17,890 bases of DNA from SbD1 sp049300095. Lineage in GTDB: Bacteria; Desulfobacterota; Syntrophobacteria; Syntrophobacterales; Syntrophobacteraceae. Where the stretch lies: positions 1 through 17,890 of the forward strand of contig JBAQYM010000053.1 in NCBI GenBank assembly GCA_049300095.1, read 5' to 3'. Below, one piece after another: positions 1-7,200 of the stretch. Within the stretch, counting starts at the first letter, position 1. Every line of letters starts with the position of its first letter. The notes below the pieces were generated by a model. The model was not told where the DNA came from, searched no databases, and saw nothing but the letters and a program-made list of their open reading frames with translations. The position numbers and the translations under genes are program-made.

Positions 1-20
1 CCATTCCACAGTCCTTCGCC

Positions 21-40
21 GGCAGGCTGGAAAGCCTGCC
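21..40. repeat. Short perfect palindrome (8-bp stem, GGAA loop)
   Basis: GGCAGGCT, GGAA, AGCCTGCC form a perfect hairpin downstream of the minus-strand phosphorylase gene, whose stop lies at 89. It lacks a T-run on either strand, so it is better read as a REP-like palindrome than as a classical terminator. It may still protect the 3' end of the transcript. Confidence 0.5.
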
Positions 41-88
41 CCACGCCGATGAGTCACCCCATTCGCCTTAAAGCGACGACATTGCGCC

Positions 89-886
89 CTACCCTGCCCT
101 CTCTGTGCGCTCGATCGGGCTCTCCCCGGCAATCGAGAGAAGAGTGTCTGCCGGGAGGTTCAAGAAATCGGCCAGGATCAGGCCGAGGTTTTTCCCCGCC
201 AGCGCCGAGCGCCGCCAGGAGCGGTAGAAGGCCCTTACCGCCGGCGGATTGCGGATTATCGTCATCAATACCTTTAGGATATCGACCTTTCCCCGCTTCC
301 CGGTAATATCCCCGAGATCGAACCCCAGTTCATCGTCGAGCGCATCGCTTACCGCCCGAAAGGACAGAAAGGGCAGCCGCAGGCGCGAGGCGAATTCGGC
401 CACCCTGGCGGTTTCCATGTCAATAACCGCGGGGCCTTCGGCGGCAAGGGGGGAAAGCGCCCGTTTATCCGGCGGGGCCGAGACCGTGACGGCGGTGACC
501 GGCCGTATCTGTTTCGCGGCGAGAAACTCGCTCAGTTCATGGGAAAATCGGAATGTGAAGGCCTGGTCCCCCGGATTTGCGGCCGCGTCGAGCAGCATGG
601 TTTCGCGGACAACGCACACCCTTCCGACCGCGAGGCCGGCGTGAAGCCCACCCGCAAAACCCGCAAAGACGACGAGGTCGGGCCTTGCGCCGGCCAGGGC
701 GCTCCAGAACGCATCCACGGCAAAGTTTTTGCCCATGCCCGTTTCGATCAAAACGATTTCCCTGTCCGCAAGGAAGTGGGAATACTTTTTATAGGGCCTG
801 GCGCAAAGGAGCAGCCAGCGTGGAGTAATTCTTCTAAAATGCGCGTACTCCTGGGGGAGCGCCGCGAGGACCAGTATTTTCAGCAT
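89..886 (-). CDS. Nucleoside phosphorylase-superfamily protein
   Basis: This 265-aa protein resembles the PNP/UDP phosphorylase and MTA/SAH nucleosidase superfamily, whose members cleave the N-glycosidic bond of nucleosides. The N-terminus MLKILVLAALPQEY is a typical first strand of the fold. GFAGGL (about residues 76-81) matches the glycine-rich phosphate/ribose loop. IDMETA (154-159) matches the ribose-binding VDMExA motif, with Glu157. FRAVSDALDDE contains the catalytic-type Asp180. No signal peptide is seen, so it is probably cytoplasmic. The start lies 5 bases after the stop of the upstream diesterase gene, with GGCGG in the overlap region as a likely ribosome site, so the two are probably co-transcribed. 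The specific substrate cannot be named. An adenosylhopane nucleosidase-type (HpnG) role was considered but no other hopanoid gene is present. Confidence 0.72.
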   Translation of the reverse strand: MLKILVLAALPQEYAHFRRITPRWLLLCARPYKKYSHFLADREIVLIETGMGKNFAVDAFWSALAGARPDLVVFAGFAGGLHAGLAVGRVCVVRETMLLDAAANPGDQAFTFRFSHELSEFLAAKQIRPVTAVTVSAPPDKRALSPLAAEGPAVIDMETARVAEFASRLRLPFLSFRAVSDALDDELGFDLGDITGKRGKVDILKVLMTIIRNPPAVRAFYRSWRRSALAGKNLGLILADFLNLPADTLLSIAGESPIERTERAG

Positions 887-891
887 CGATT

Positions 892-1743
892 TTACCGCCT
901 TCTCTCGGATTCAAAGGTATCGTGAAGTCTTTGGGGAAAATCGGAAAAGACCCCGGCAGCCCCGTGTCTTAAAAGGGTCCGGGCAGCCACCGGGCTGTTT
1001 ACCACCCAAACCAGCACGCCAAAGCCGCGCGCGCCGAGATTTTGCAGATGGCGCGGCCGCAGGGCCCGCACGGCGGGGTGATAGGTGAAAGCGCCCAATT
1101 CGCGCATCAGCGCGACCGGGTCCACGGGAGGACTCTTTACGAGAGGGCCTGTCGGGATCCGCCGTTCCAGTTTTTTCACCCGCACGAGGTAATCATGATT
1201 GAAGGAAGAAACGATGACCTTTTCGAGCGCACCGGTCGAGACGATCAGATCGGCTGTTTTCCGCGCGACGGCATCATGGCCCGGCAAGCCGGAAAGGTCT
1301 TTTATTTCCACGTTTACGAGCCAGTCGTTGCGAACGGTGAACAACAGGGCTTCTTCGAGGGTGGGGATACGCTCGGCGCCGTACCGCGCCGTCTCGGAGG
1401 CCGCAACATGGCCCGCCGCAATCTGTTTGAAAGGATCGGCCGTGTTGAACCATGACCCGAAGTCCAGCGATTTCAACTCGTCGAGGCTGAACTCGCACAC
1501 CCTCCAGGGCTTCCGCTCGGGAAACCGAGTGCGTACATCCGAGGTCCGTTCCAGCGTCTCATCGTGGACCACAACCGGATGACCGTCCCGGCTGAGGCGG
1601 ACGTCCAGCTCCCACATGTGCGCGCCGATCTCGAAGGCTTTCCCGGCGGCGGCAAGGGTGTTTTCCGGCGCGAGAGAACGTGCGCCCCTGTGCCCGATAT
1701 TCAAAAAACCGGCTTTTACCGCGCTGACAACATCCCGGCCCAT
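892..1743 (-). CDS. Glycerophosphodiester phosphodiesterase
   Basis: This 283-aa protein belongs to the GDPD TIM-barrel family, which hydrolyses glycerophosphodiesters (deacylated phospholipids) to glycerol 3-phosphate and an alcohol. The diagnostic motifs are present. HRGA with PENT covers residues 18-29, with catalytic-type His18 and Arg19. ELDVRLSRDG follows with metal ligands Glu45 and Asp47. VVHDETLERTSD carries the second catalytic His60, and VNVEIK carries Glu146. The C-terminus has the usual VWVVN strand. There is no export signal, so it should act in the cytoplasm. It is the first gene of a two-gene minus-strand unit with the phosphorylase-like gene 5 bases downstream. The ATG has no close Shine-Dalgarno, but the conserved first strand begins soon after it, leaving little room for another start. 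Confidence 0.88.
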   Translation of the reverse strand: MGRDVVSAVKAGFLNIGHRGARSLAPENTLAAAGKAFEIGAHMWELDVRLSRDGHPVVVHDETLERTSDVRTRFPERKPWRVCEFSLDELKSLDFGSWFNTADPFKQIAAGHVAASETARYGAERIPTLEEALLFTVRNDWLVNVEIKDLSGLPGHDAVARKTADLIVSTGALEKVIVSSFNHDYLVRVKKLERRIPTGPLVKSPPVDPVALMRELGAFTYHPAVRALRPRHLQNLGARGFGVLVWVVNSPVAARTLLRHGAAGVFSDFPQRLHDTFESERRR

Positions 1744-1926
1744 AACGGCAGATCGGCTCCGTGCAAGAGGATTGCCTTGCCTTGATGGTAAGTGTCACTT
1801 AAGCTGAAGACAAAAATACAGTGTCCCCACCCCCTTGATTACTGCATTCACCTTATTGAATTATCAAGCAAAAAATACGAGATTACGTCTACCAAAGAGT
1901 TGGTTTCTATAAAACCCTATTTCCCC

Positions 1927-1969
1927 GAAAGCCAGGCCCCCCTCCCTCCTCCTGGCTTTCACCTTTTTT
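1927..1969 (+). terminator. Strong rho-independent terminator with no obvious + strand gene upstream
   Basis: A perfect 10-bp stem (GAAAGCCAGG at 1927-1936 with CCTGGCTTTC at 1951-1960) encloses a pyrimidine-rich loop and is followed by ACC and six T residues on the + strand. The polarity fits only + strand transcription. The nearest gene to the left is transcribed away from it, so it would end a short, non-coding or unrecognised + transcript from about 1790 onwards. Confidence 0.7.
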
Positions 1970-2426
1970 ACGACCCGCTTTCCTTTCCGCTGCACGGCAC
2001 ACCCTTGCGCTTCCACAATTTGGCATCATGCAACCCGGAAAAACCGAATTTCAACCCCTTGCTTCCCAACGCGTTTTGCCAGTACCGGTCACGATTTGCG
2101 CGCCACTGATGCCTTGACTCGAAATCCCCACCGAGGTATAGAACTTATGCGGCATCTTGGAGTCATTATCAGAATGTCCATGCAAGCGAGAACACCTCTC
2201 CACGGTGGTCGACAACTGATTTCTTTCACGGCGCGAATGCAATCGTTGCGGGTCTCTCCGCCCGTTGTGGGACCCCGGCGGGCGCGGTTTGACTATGATC
2301 CGTTTCACAGGAGTTCACAAGCGGTTTTAAAAACCCGCGCTCTCACGTTGAACAGGGCGCGGCAATCGTGGTGCGCGGTCATTCAGTAGTCGCTCTTGAG
2401 GAATCAACTTAAAAAGGAGGAGATGA
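1970..2426. other. Intergenic region upstream of aapJ
   Basis: I see no convincing gene in these 457 bases. Open frames here are short, lack ribosome sites and resemble no family. The region should hold the promoter and operator of the amino-acid importer. A TATGAT hexamer at 2294-2299 is a possible -10, but no matching -35 lies at the right distance, and no sigma-54 site with the required 10-base GG-GC spacing was found. Confidence 0.4.
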
Positions 2427-3455
2427 ATGATGAGGTCCATCAAGCCCACTGTCGTGGTATTGCTCGCCGCATTGCTGTTGTCGCTTCCCTTGGCGGCCAT
2501 GGCGGGAGAAACACTGGACACGGTTAAGGCGCGCGGGTACCTGATCGTTGGAGTAAACGGGGCGCTCTTCGGTTTCGGCATGCCCGATGAAAAAGGCGTT
2601 TGGCGCGGACTGGACGTTGACACCGGCCGGGCGGTCGCGGCGGGGATCTTTGGCGACTCCGAGAAAGTCAAATTTGTTACTCTGACCACGCAGACCCGGT
2701 TCACCGCCCTTCAATCCAAGGAAATCGACGTACTCTGCCGCAACGCCACCAGGACGCTCACCCGTGAAACCGATCAGGGCCTCAATTTCGTCACGGCCAA
2801 TTATTACGACGGCCAGGGTTTTCTGGTCCCGAAGAAACTGGGGATCAAGAGCGCCAAGGAACTGAGCGGTGCAAGCGTCTGCGTTCTCCCCGGCACGACT
2901 ACCGAGCAGAACGCGGCTGACTATTTCCGGTCCAACAAGCTGGCGATGAAACCGGTGGTCATCGAACAAAATACCGAACTTAACCAGGCCTTCTTCTCCG
3001 GAAGGTGCGACTGCCTGACCTCCGACGCCTCGCAACTGGCCGGCGTCAGGGCGGTGGCGCCCAATCCCGAAGACTTCGTCGTCCTGCCTGACATCATTTC
3101 CAAGGAGCCGCTGGCCCCGGCGGTGCGGCACGGAGACGATCAATGGCGCGACATCGTCGATTTTTGCGTCCTGGCGATGATAGCCGCCGAAGACCTGGGA
3201 ATCACCTCGAAGAACGTCGACGAGATGCTCAACAGCGCCAACCCCGACGTAAAACGCTTCCTGGGAGTCACCCCCGGCAACGGCAAGGCGCTGGGGCTCG
3301 ACGAGAAATGGGCATACAACATTGTTAAGAAAGTCGGCAACTATGGTGAGGTTTTCGAGCGCAACGTGGGTGTGAACACCAAGCTCGCCCTGAAACGCGG
3401 CCTGAACGCCCAGTGGAAAGACGGCGGGCTGATGTATGCCCCGCCTTTCAAATAG
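2427..3455 (+). CDS. aapJ: Amino-acid ABC transporter periplasmic substrate-binding protein (AapJ/BztA type)
   Basis: This 342-aa protein has a Sec signal peptide: Met-Met-Arg-Ser-Ile-Lys, then a hydrophobic run ending near Ala-Met-Ala-Gly at residue 26. The mature part follows the polar amino-acid binding family, with VKARGYLIVGVN, GVWRGLDVDTGRAVAAGIFGD, RFTALQSKEIDVLCRN and YDGQGFLVPK. These wordings are characteristic of the general L-amino acid (AapJ) and glutamate/aspartate/glutamine (BztA) subfamily. The start is set by the excellent AAGGAGGAGA site a few bases upstream. An in-frame second ATG follows immediately. It heads an importer locus with two permeases and an ATPase downstream. 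A 468-base spacer rich in hairpins separates it from the first permease. This fits the common arrangement in which the binding protein is made in excess. Exact ligand specificity cannot be read from the sequence. Confidence 0.93.
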   Translation: MMRSIKPTVVVLLAALLLSLPLAAMAGETLDTVKARGYLIVGVNGALFGFGMPDEKGVWRGLDVDTGRAVAAGIFGDSEKVKFVTLTTQTRFTALQSKEIDVLCRNATRTLTRETDQGLNFVTANYYDGQGFLVPKKLGIKSAKELSGASVCVLPGTTTEQNAADYFRSNKLAMKPVVIEQNTELNQAFFSGRCDCLTSDASQLAGVRAVAPNPEDFVVLPDIISKEPLAPAVRHGDDQWRDIVDFCVLAMIAAEDLGITSKNVDEMLNSANPDVKRFLGVTPGNGKALGLDEKWAYNIVKKVGNYGEVFERNVGVNTKLALKRGLNAQWKDGGLMYAPPFK

Positions 3456-3471
3456 ATCTCGATCCGAATGC

Positions 3472-3493
3472 CCTACCGGGCCCCGGGCGTAGG
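3472..3493. repeat. Hairpin just downstream of aapJ
   Basis: CCTAC at 3472-3476 pairs with GTAGG at 3489-3493 around a GC-rich self-complementary centre, 17 bases after the aapJ stop. There is no T-run. A stem-loop at this place may stabilise the binding-protein mRNA or partly attenuate transcription into the permease genes; that role is inferred. Confidence 0.4.
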
Positions 3494-3497
3494 CAGT

Positions 3498-3531
3498 CCG
3501 GGGTTCGGAATGAATCATGGTTTGTTGAAAT
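3498..3531. repeat. Direct repeat copy A (34 bp)
   Basis: This 34-base segment, containing GAATGAATCATGGTTTGTTG at its core, recurs at 3568-3601 with a single mismatch (GGTTCGGAA versus GGTTCGCAA). The period is 70 bases. It lies in the spacer between the binding-protein and permease genes. Confidence 0.85.
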
Positions 3532-3543
3532 CGATGACCCGCG

Positions 3544-3567
3544 CCGTGATCGGAGGGCTGATCACGG
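3544..3567. repeat. Perfect hairpin between the two direct repeats
   Basis: CCGTGATC (3544-3551) and GATCACGG (3560-3567) are perfect complements around an 8-base loop, and end exactly where direct-repeat copy B begins. The arm boundary suggests that hairpin and direct repeat duplicated or inserted as a unit. Confidence 0.6.
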
Positions 3568-3601
3568 CCGGGGTTCGCAATGAATCATGGTTTGTTGAAA
3601 T
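3568..3601. repeat. Direct repeat copy B (34 bp)
   Basis: Second copy of the 34-base direct repeat found at 3498-3531, with one mismatch. It directly abuts the 3544-3567 hairpin. Confidence 0.85.
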
Positions 3602-3683
3602 AGTACTCGATTTCGGGCAGTCCGGGCGGGTATCAAGGAACTGTTGCCCAAAGAGATATTCAAGCTGCGCGACTGTTGAGCCG

Positions 3684-3755
3684 GACGTGAGTCCCCCTCC
3701 CTTGATTGGAGCGGAGACCGACGTGAGTCCCCCTCCCACCAAGGGAGGGGAGACC
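3684..3755. repeat. Tandem pair of 36-bp repeats with a C-rich palindrome
   Basis: Two adjacent 36-base units (3684-3719 and 3720-3755) both begin GACGTGAGTCCCCCTCCC and end GGAGACC. The second unit contains a perfect palindrome, CCCCTCCC-ACCAA-GGGAGGGG, which the first has partly lost (TTGATTGGAGCGG). The sequence resembles short intergenic palindromes often scattered through bacterial chromosomes. It lies 168 bases before the permease start and could form mRNA structure there. Confidence 0.8.
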
Positions 3756-3923
3756 TCCGCCCTGTTTTGACCACACCTGTCGCAACTTTTGTATTTGGGC
3801 AACCGCCCGTCAACACCGCCCCGCGCGTTTGGGCGGGCCTGACGCCGTCATTCAACCGTTTCTATACGGGCCTCTCCTCCAACCCCTCCCGCCTCCGGAG
3901 GGAAGCCACGATGGTGGTGAAGT

Positions 3924-5120
3924 GTGTCGACGACTCGAACAGAGAAAATCGCAACGATAGAACCTGAGCGGATCCCTTTTTGGCATGACCCGGCCAAACG
4001 GGGCATCGTGTTCCAGGTGGTTGCCCTCGTGCTGGTTTTCCTGCTCGGCTATTATATTTTCAGCAATACCCAGGCGAACCTGCGCAGGCAGTCCATCGCA
4101 ACGGGATTTGGTTTTCTCTCCCGCGAGGCGGGGTTCGAGATCGGCGAGCCGACAATTTCCTACTCGGCGGCCGACACTTACGCCAGGGCCCTGCTGGTCG
4201 GAATTCTCAACACCATCAAGGTATCTTTTGCCGGCGTCATATTGACCATCGTTCTGGGACTTTTCGTCGGCATCGCCCGCCTCTCGAAGAACTGGCTGGT
4301 CGCCCGACTGGCCGCGGGCTACATCGAGGTCCTCCAGAACATCCCCGTGCTCCTGCAGCTTTTTTTCTGGTCGGGGCTGTTCCACAACGCCCTTCCTTCA
4401 CCGAGGCAGTCTCTAAACCTCCTTCCGGGGTTTTTTATCAACAACCGCGGCTTCTATCTGCCTCTTCCGGAAGCTCATCCCGCCTACCCGAGAATGGCGA
4501 TCGCCCTGCTGGCCGCCTGCCTTATTTCCTATTTCCTGAATCGCTGGTCGAAGAAAAGGCAGGACAGGACCGGGCAGACGTTTCCCGTTTTCGCTTCCTC
4601 GCTCGCCCTTGTCATCGGGATGCCCCTGGCGGTTTGGTTCCTCTCCGGGGCCCCGACGGCCCTGGATATTCCCCACCTCCAGGGCTTTAACTACGAAGGC
4701 GGCTACACGTTCAGCCCGGAATTCGGGGCGCTTCTTTTCGGGCTTGTCCTCTATACTTCGGCATTCGTCGCGGAAATTGTTCGAGCCGGCATCCAGGCGG
4801 TTTCAGGCGGCCAGACCGAGGCCGCCCTGAGCGTTGGCCTTCGGCCGAAAATGGTGCTCACCCTTGTTATCCTGCCCCAGGCGCTCAGGGTGATCATCCC
4901 TCCGCTGACGAGCCAGATGTTGAACCTGACAAAAAACAGCTCGCTCGCCGTGGCGATAGGCTACCCGGATTTCGTGGCCGTGGCCAATACCACCATAAAT
5001 CAAACCGGCCAGGCAATCGAAGGGGTGGCCATGATAATGGTCGTCTACCTTATTATCAGCCTTATCACGTCGGGATTCATGAACTGGTACAATAAAAGAA
5101 CCGCTTTGGTCGAAAGATAG
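3924..5120 (+). CDS. aapQ: Amino-acid ABC transporter permease 1 (AapQ type)
   Basis: This 398-aa inner-membrane protein belongs to the HisMQ/GlnP permease family in its long AapQ form. It has an N-terminal cytoplasmic segment with IPFWHDPAKRG, a first hydrophobic helix (VALVLVFLLGYYIF), and an extended periplasmic insert. The conserved permease core carries the motif EIVRAGIQAV...GQTEAALSVGL...VILPQALRVIIPP, the EAA loop that contacts the ATPase. It begins at GTG because an in-frame stop lies just upstream and no later start precedes the conserved N-terminus. The ribosome site is weak (GGTGAAG very near the GTG), which may lower permease output relative to the binding protein. Its stop TAG is directly followed by the ATG of the second permease, implying translational coupling. 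Confidence 0.9.
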   Translation: MSTTRTEKIATIEPERIPFWHDPAKRGIVFQVVALVLVFLLGYYIFSNTQANLRRQSIATGFGFLSREAGFEIGEPTISYSAADTYARALLVGILNTIKVSFAGVILTIVLGLFVGIARLSKNWLVARLAAGYIEVLQNIPVLLQLFFWSGLFHNALPSPRQSLNLLPGFFINNRGFYLPLPEAHPAYPRMAIALLAACLISYFLNRWSKKRQDRTGQTFPVFASSLALVIGMPLAVWFLSGAPTALDIPHLQGFNYEGGYTFSPEFGALLFGLVLYTSAFVAEIVRAGIQAVSGGQTEAALSVGLRPKMVLTLVILPQALRVIIPPLTSQMLNLTKNSSLAVAIGYPDFVAVANTTINQTGQAIEGVAMIMVVYLIISLITSGFMNWYNKRTALVER

Positions 5121-6218
5121 ATGCCCTTGGAACCAGCGACAGTCTCGATTCATACAACCGAAGAGATCAAACCGCCCGTCACCAGTATCGGCGTGATCGG
5201 CTGGGCGAGGAAGAATTTGTTCAGCGGCAAATTCAATTCCCTGCTCACCCTTTTGATCCTCTTCGTGCTCTACGAGACCGTGCCGCCTTTTGTCCGGTGG
5301 GCTTTTGTCAACAGCGTCTGGTTTACGGGAAGCCAGGCGTGCAAAGAGGCGGCCGGCGCCTGCTGGTCGGTTGTCACCAACAATGTGCGTTTCATACTTT
5401 TCGGGTTCTATCCTTACGAGGAGCAATGGAGGCCGGTCCTGGCAATTTCCCTGCTCCTCGGGTTCATGCTCTACAGCCGCAACCGGCGGCGCTGGAACAG
5501 CTACCTGCTTTTCGCATGGCCCATCGGCCTGGCGCTGATGGGCGTCGTGATGTACGGGGGCGTCCTGGGGCTTTCCGAAGTGGACACCGAAAAGTGGAGC
5601 GGGATATCCCTGACGCTGGTCCTGGCGATCTTCGGGCTTTCCGCCGCCTATCCGCTCGGGGTCGTACTGGCGCTCGGCCGGCGCTCCAGGCTGCCCGCCA
5701 TCAAGAACCTGTGCGTGCTCTACATCGAACTGATCCGCGGGGTGCCGCTGATCAGCATGCTCTTTATGGCCTCGGTGATGCTCCCGCTGTTTTTACCCGA
5801 AGGGGTCACCATCAACAAGATCCTGAGGGCCCAGGTCGCCATCATTCTCTTTACCGCCGCCTATATTGCGGAGGTCGTTCGCGGCGGGCTCCAGGCGATC
5901 CCCCGCGGACAATACGAGGCCGCCGAGGCGCTCGGTCTGAATTATTACCAGAAAATGCGCTGTATCGTTTTGCCGCAGGCGCTCAAAACCGTTATTCCGC
6001 CCACGGTGAGCATCCTGATTTCCGCTTTCAAGGACACGTCGCTCGTCGTTATCATCGGTCTTTTCGACCTGCTGAGAACGACTCACGTGACCCTGTCCAA
6101 TCCCGAGTGGATGGGCTTCAGCAACGAGGCGTACCTGTTCACCGCCCTGATTTATTTCCTGGGCTGTTTTTTCATGTCGAACTTTAGCCGCCGCCTGGAA
6201 ACAGAACTCAAGACTTGA
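5121..6218 (+). CDS. aapM: Amino-acid ABC transporter permease 2 (AapM type)
   Basis: This 365-aa integral membrane protein is the partner permease of the importer. It contains an N-terminal helix (LLTLLILFVLYETVPPFV), further helices around LLLGFMLYS and LALMGVVMYGG, and the permease core LGVVLALGRRS...IELIRGVPLISMLF. The EAA motif reads EVVRGGLQAIPRGQYEAAEA-LGL...IVLPQALKTVIPP. The two permeases are expected to form a heterodimer in the inner membrane that carries two copies of the ATPase. Zero-base spacing from the preceding stop indicates coupled translation. A 128-base imperfect palindrome separates it from the ATPase gene. Confidence 0.9.
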   Translation: MPLEPATVSIHTTEEIKPPVTSIGVIGWARKNLFSGKFNSLLTLLILFVLYETVPPFVRWAFVNSVWFTGSQACKEAAGACWSVVTNNVRFILFGFYPYEEQWRPVLAISLLLGFMLYSRNRRRWNSYLLFAWPIGLALMGVVMYGGVLGLSEVDTEKWSGISLTLVLAIFGLSAAYPLGVVLALGRRSRLPAIKNLCVLYIELIRGVPLISMLFMASVMLPLFLPEGVTINKILRAQVAIILFTAAYIAEVVRGGLQAIPRGQYEAAEALGLNYYQKMRCIVLPQALKTVIPPTVSILISAFKDTSLVVIIGLFDLLRTTHVTLSNPEWMGFSNEAYLFTALIYFLGCFFMSNFSRRLETELKT

Positions 6219-6264
6219 AAGAGTTCGGCGGTCCGAACAATACATGCGCGGGTGAGAGCTAACC

Positions 6265-6392
6265 GTTCACCGCGAAGACGCAGAGAGCGCGGAGGAAGGA
6301 TGTCGGAGGACAAGTTACGGAAAAATCCGGTGTGCCCTGTCCTCCGACCTCTGTCTTACGTTCTCAGCGTCCTCCGCGTCTCCGCGGTGAAC
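6265..6392. repeat. Nested inverted-repeat element (TTCACCGCGGAGACGCAGAG family), copy 1
   Basis: The left end GTTCACCGCGAAGACGCAGAG is matched in reverse complement by the right end CGTCTCCGCGGTGAAC. Inside lies a second perfect arm pair, GTCGGAGGACA (6302-6312) and TGTCCTCCGAC (6338-6348). At the centre is CGGA-AAAA-TCCG. The whole 128 bases can fold into one long hairpin within the aapM-aapP mRNA. Related ends occur at 7201-7589 and 12294-12425. Confidence 0.85.
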
Positions 6393-6412
6393 CAATTCGG
6401 TGAGAGAGACCT

Positions 6413-7183
6413 ATGAGCGACACAACCGTTACGCCGGATGAAGTCACGGGCGCGCCGATTATTCAGATTATCGAAATGCACAAGTGGTTCGGCGACTTCC
6501 ACGTGCTAAAGGACATCAACCTATCGGTGAACAAAGGCGAGCGCATCGTCATATGCGGGCCGTCCGGTTCGGGAAAGTCCACGCTGATCCGCTGCATCAA
6601 CAGGCTCGAAGAGCATCAGCGCGGCAGAATCATTGTCGATAACATCGAACTTACAAACGATATCAAGAACGTCGAAAAAATCCGCACCGAAGTTGGAATG
6701 GTCTTTCAGCACTTTAACCTGTTTCCGCATTTGACGATTCTTGACAATCTCACCCTCGGGCCGATCTGGGTCAGGAAGCTTCCCCGCTCGGAGGCGGAGA
6801 GCATGGCGATGTATTACCTCGAAAAGGTGCACATTGCCGAGCAGGCGAAAAAATTCCCCGGCCAGCTCTCGGGAGGCCAGCAGCAACGGGTCGCCATCGC
6901 CAGAAGCCTGTGCATGAAGCCCAAGGTGATGCTCTTTGACGAGCCGACGAGCGCCCTCGATCCGGAAATGGTCAAAGAGGTGCTCGATGTCATGATTCAA
7001 CTGGCCCGGGAAGGCATGACGATGCTCGTGGTGTCCCACGAGATGGGGTTTGCGAAGAGCGTTGCGCACCGGGTTCTTTTCATGGATTTCGGGCAGATAC
7101 TGGAACAAAACACCCCAGAGGAGTTTTTTTCACATCCCCAGCATGACCGCTCCAAGCTCTTCTTGAGCCAGATACTGCATTAG
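6413..7183 (+). CDS. aapP: Amino-acid ABC transporter ATP-binding protein (AapP/GlnQ type)
   Basis: This 256-aa ATPase energises the importer. All nucleotide-binding motifs are intact. Walker A is GPSGSGKST (residues 49-57), the Q-loop Gln is at 99 (MVFQHFNLFPH), and the signature is LSGGQQQR (152-159). Walker B is VMLFDE (172-177) with the D-loop SALDP, and the switch His is at 209 (VVSHEMGF). Length and wording are typical of polar amino-acid importer ATPases. It acts as a dimer on the cytoplasmic face of the AapQ/AapM pair. It lies 194 bases after aapM, with a repeat element filling most of the gap and ending 20 bases before the start. The ribosome site (GGTGAGAGAGA) is only moderate. Confidence 0.95.
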   Translation: MSDTTVTPDEVTGAPIIQIIEMHKWFGDFHVLKDINLSVNKGERIVICGPSGSGKSTLIRCINRLEEHQRGRIIVDNIELTNDIKNVEKIRTEVGMVFQHFNLFPHLTILDNLTLGPIWVRKLPRSEAESMAMYYLEKVHIAEQAKKFPGQLSGGQQQRVAIARSLCMKPKVMLFDEPTSALDPEMVKEVLDVMIQLAREGMTMLVVSHEMGFAKSVAHRVLFMDFGQILEQNTPEEFFSHPQHDRSKLFLSQILH

Positions 7184-7200
7184 GCCGTCTCGAAATGGCA

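Noticed and set aside
89..886. Hopanoid-associated nucleosidase (HpnG) identity for the phosphorylase-like gene
   Set aside because: Only superfamily motifs are visible, and no squalene-hopene cyclase or other hopanoid gene is in the window.
1993..2015. Possible sigma-54 site (GG...GC) upstream of aapJ
   Set aside because: The GG to GC spacing is 9 rather than the required 10 bases, and the rest of the consensus is poor.
1792..2109. 105-codon + frame upstream of aapJ
   Set aside because: It has no ribosome site, reads through the strong terminator at 1927-1969, and resembles no protein.
2409..3518. 369-codon open frame on the minus strand
   Set aside because: It lies entirely opposite aapJ, which has a signal peptide, ribosome site and clear family motifs. 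The minus frame has low-complexity Gly/Asp/His composition and no family match.
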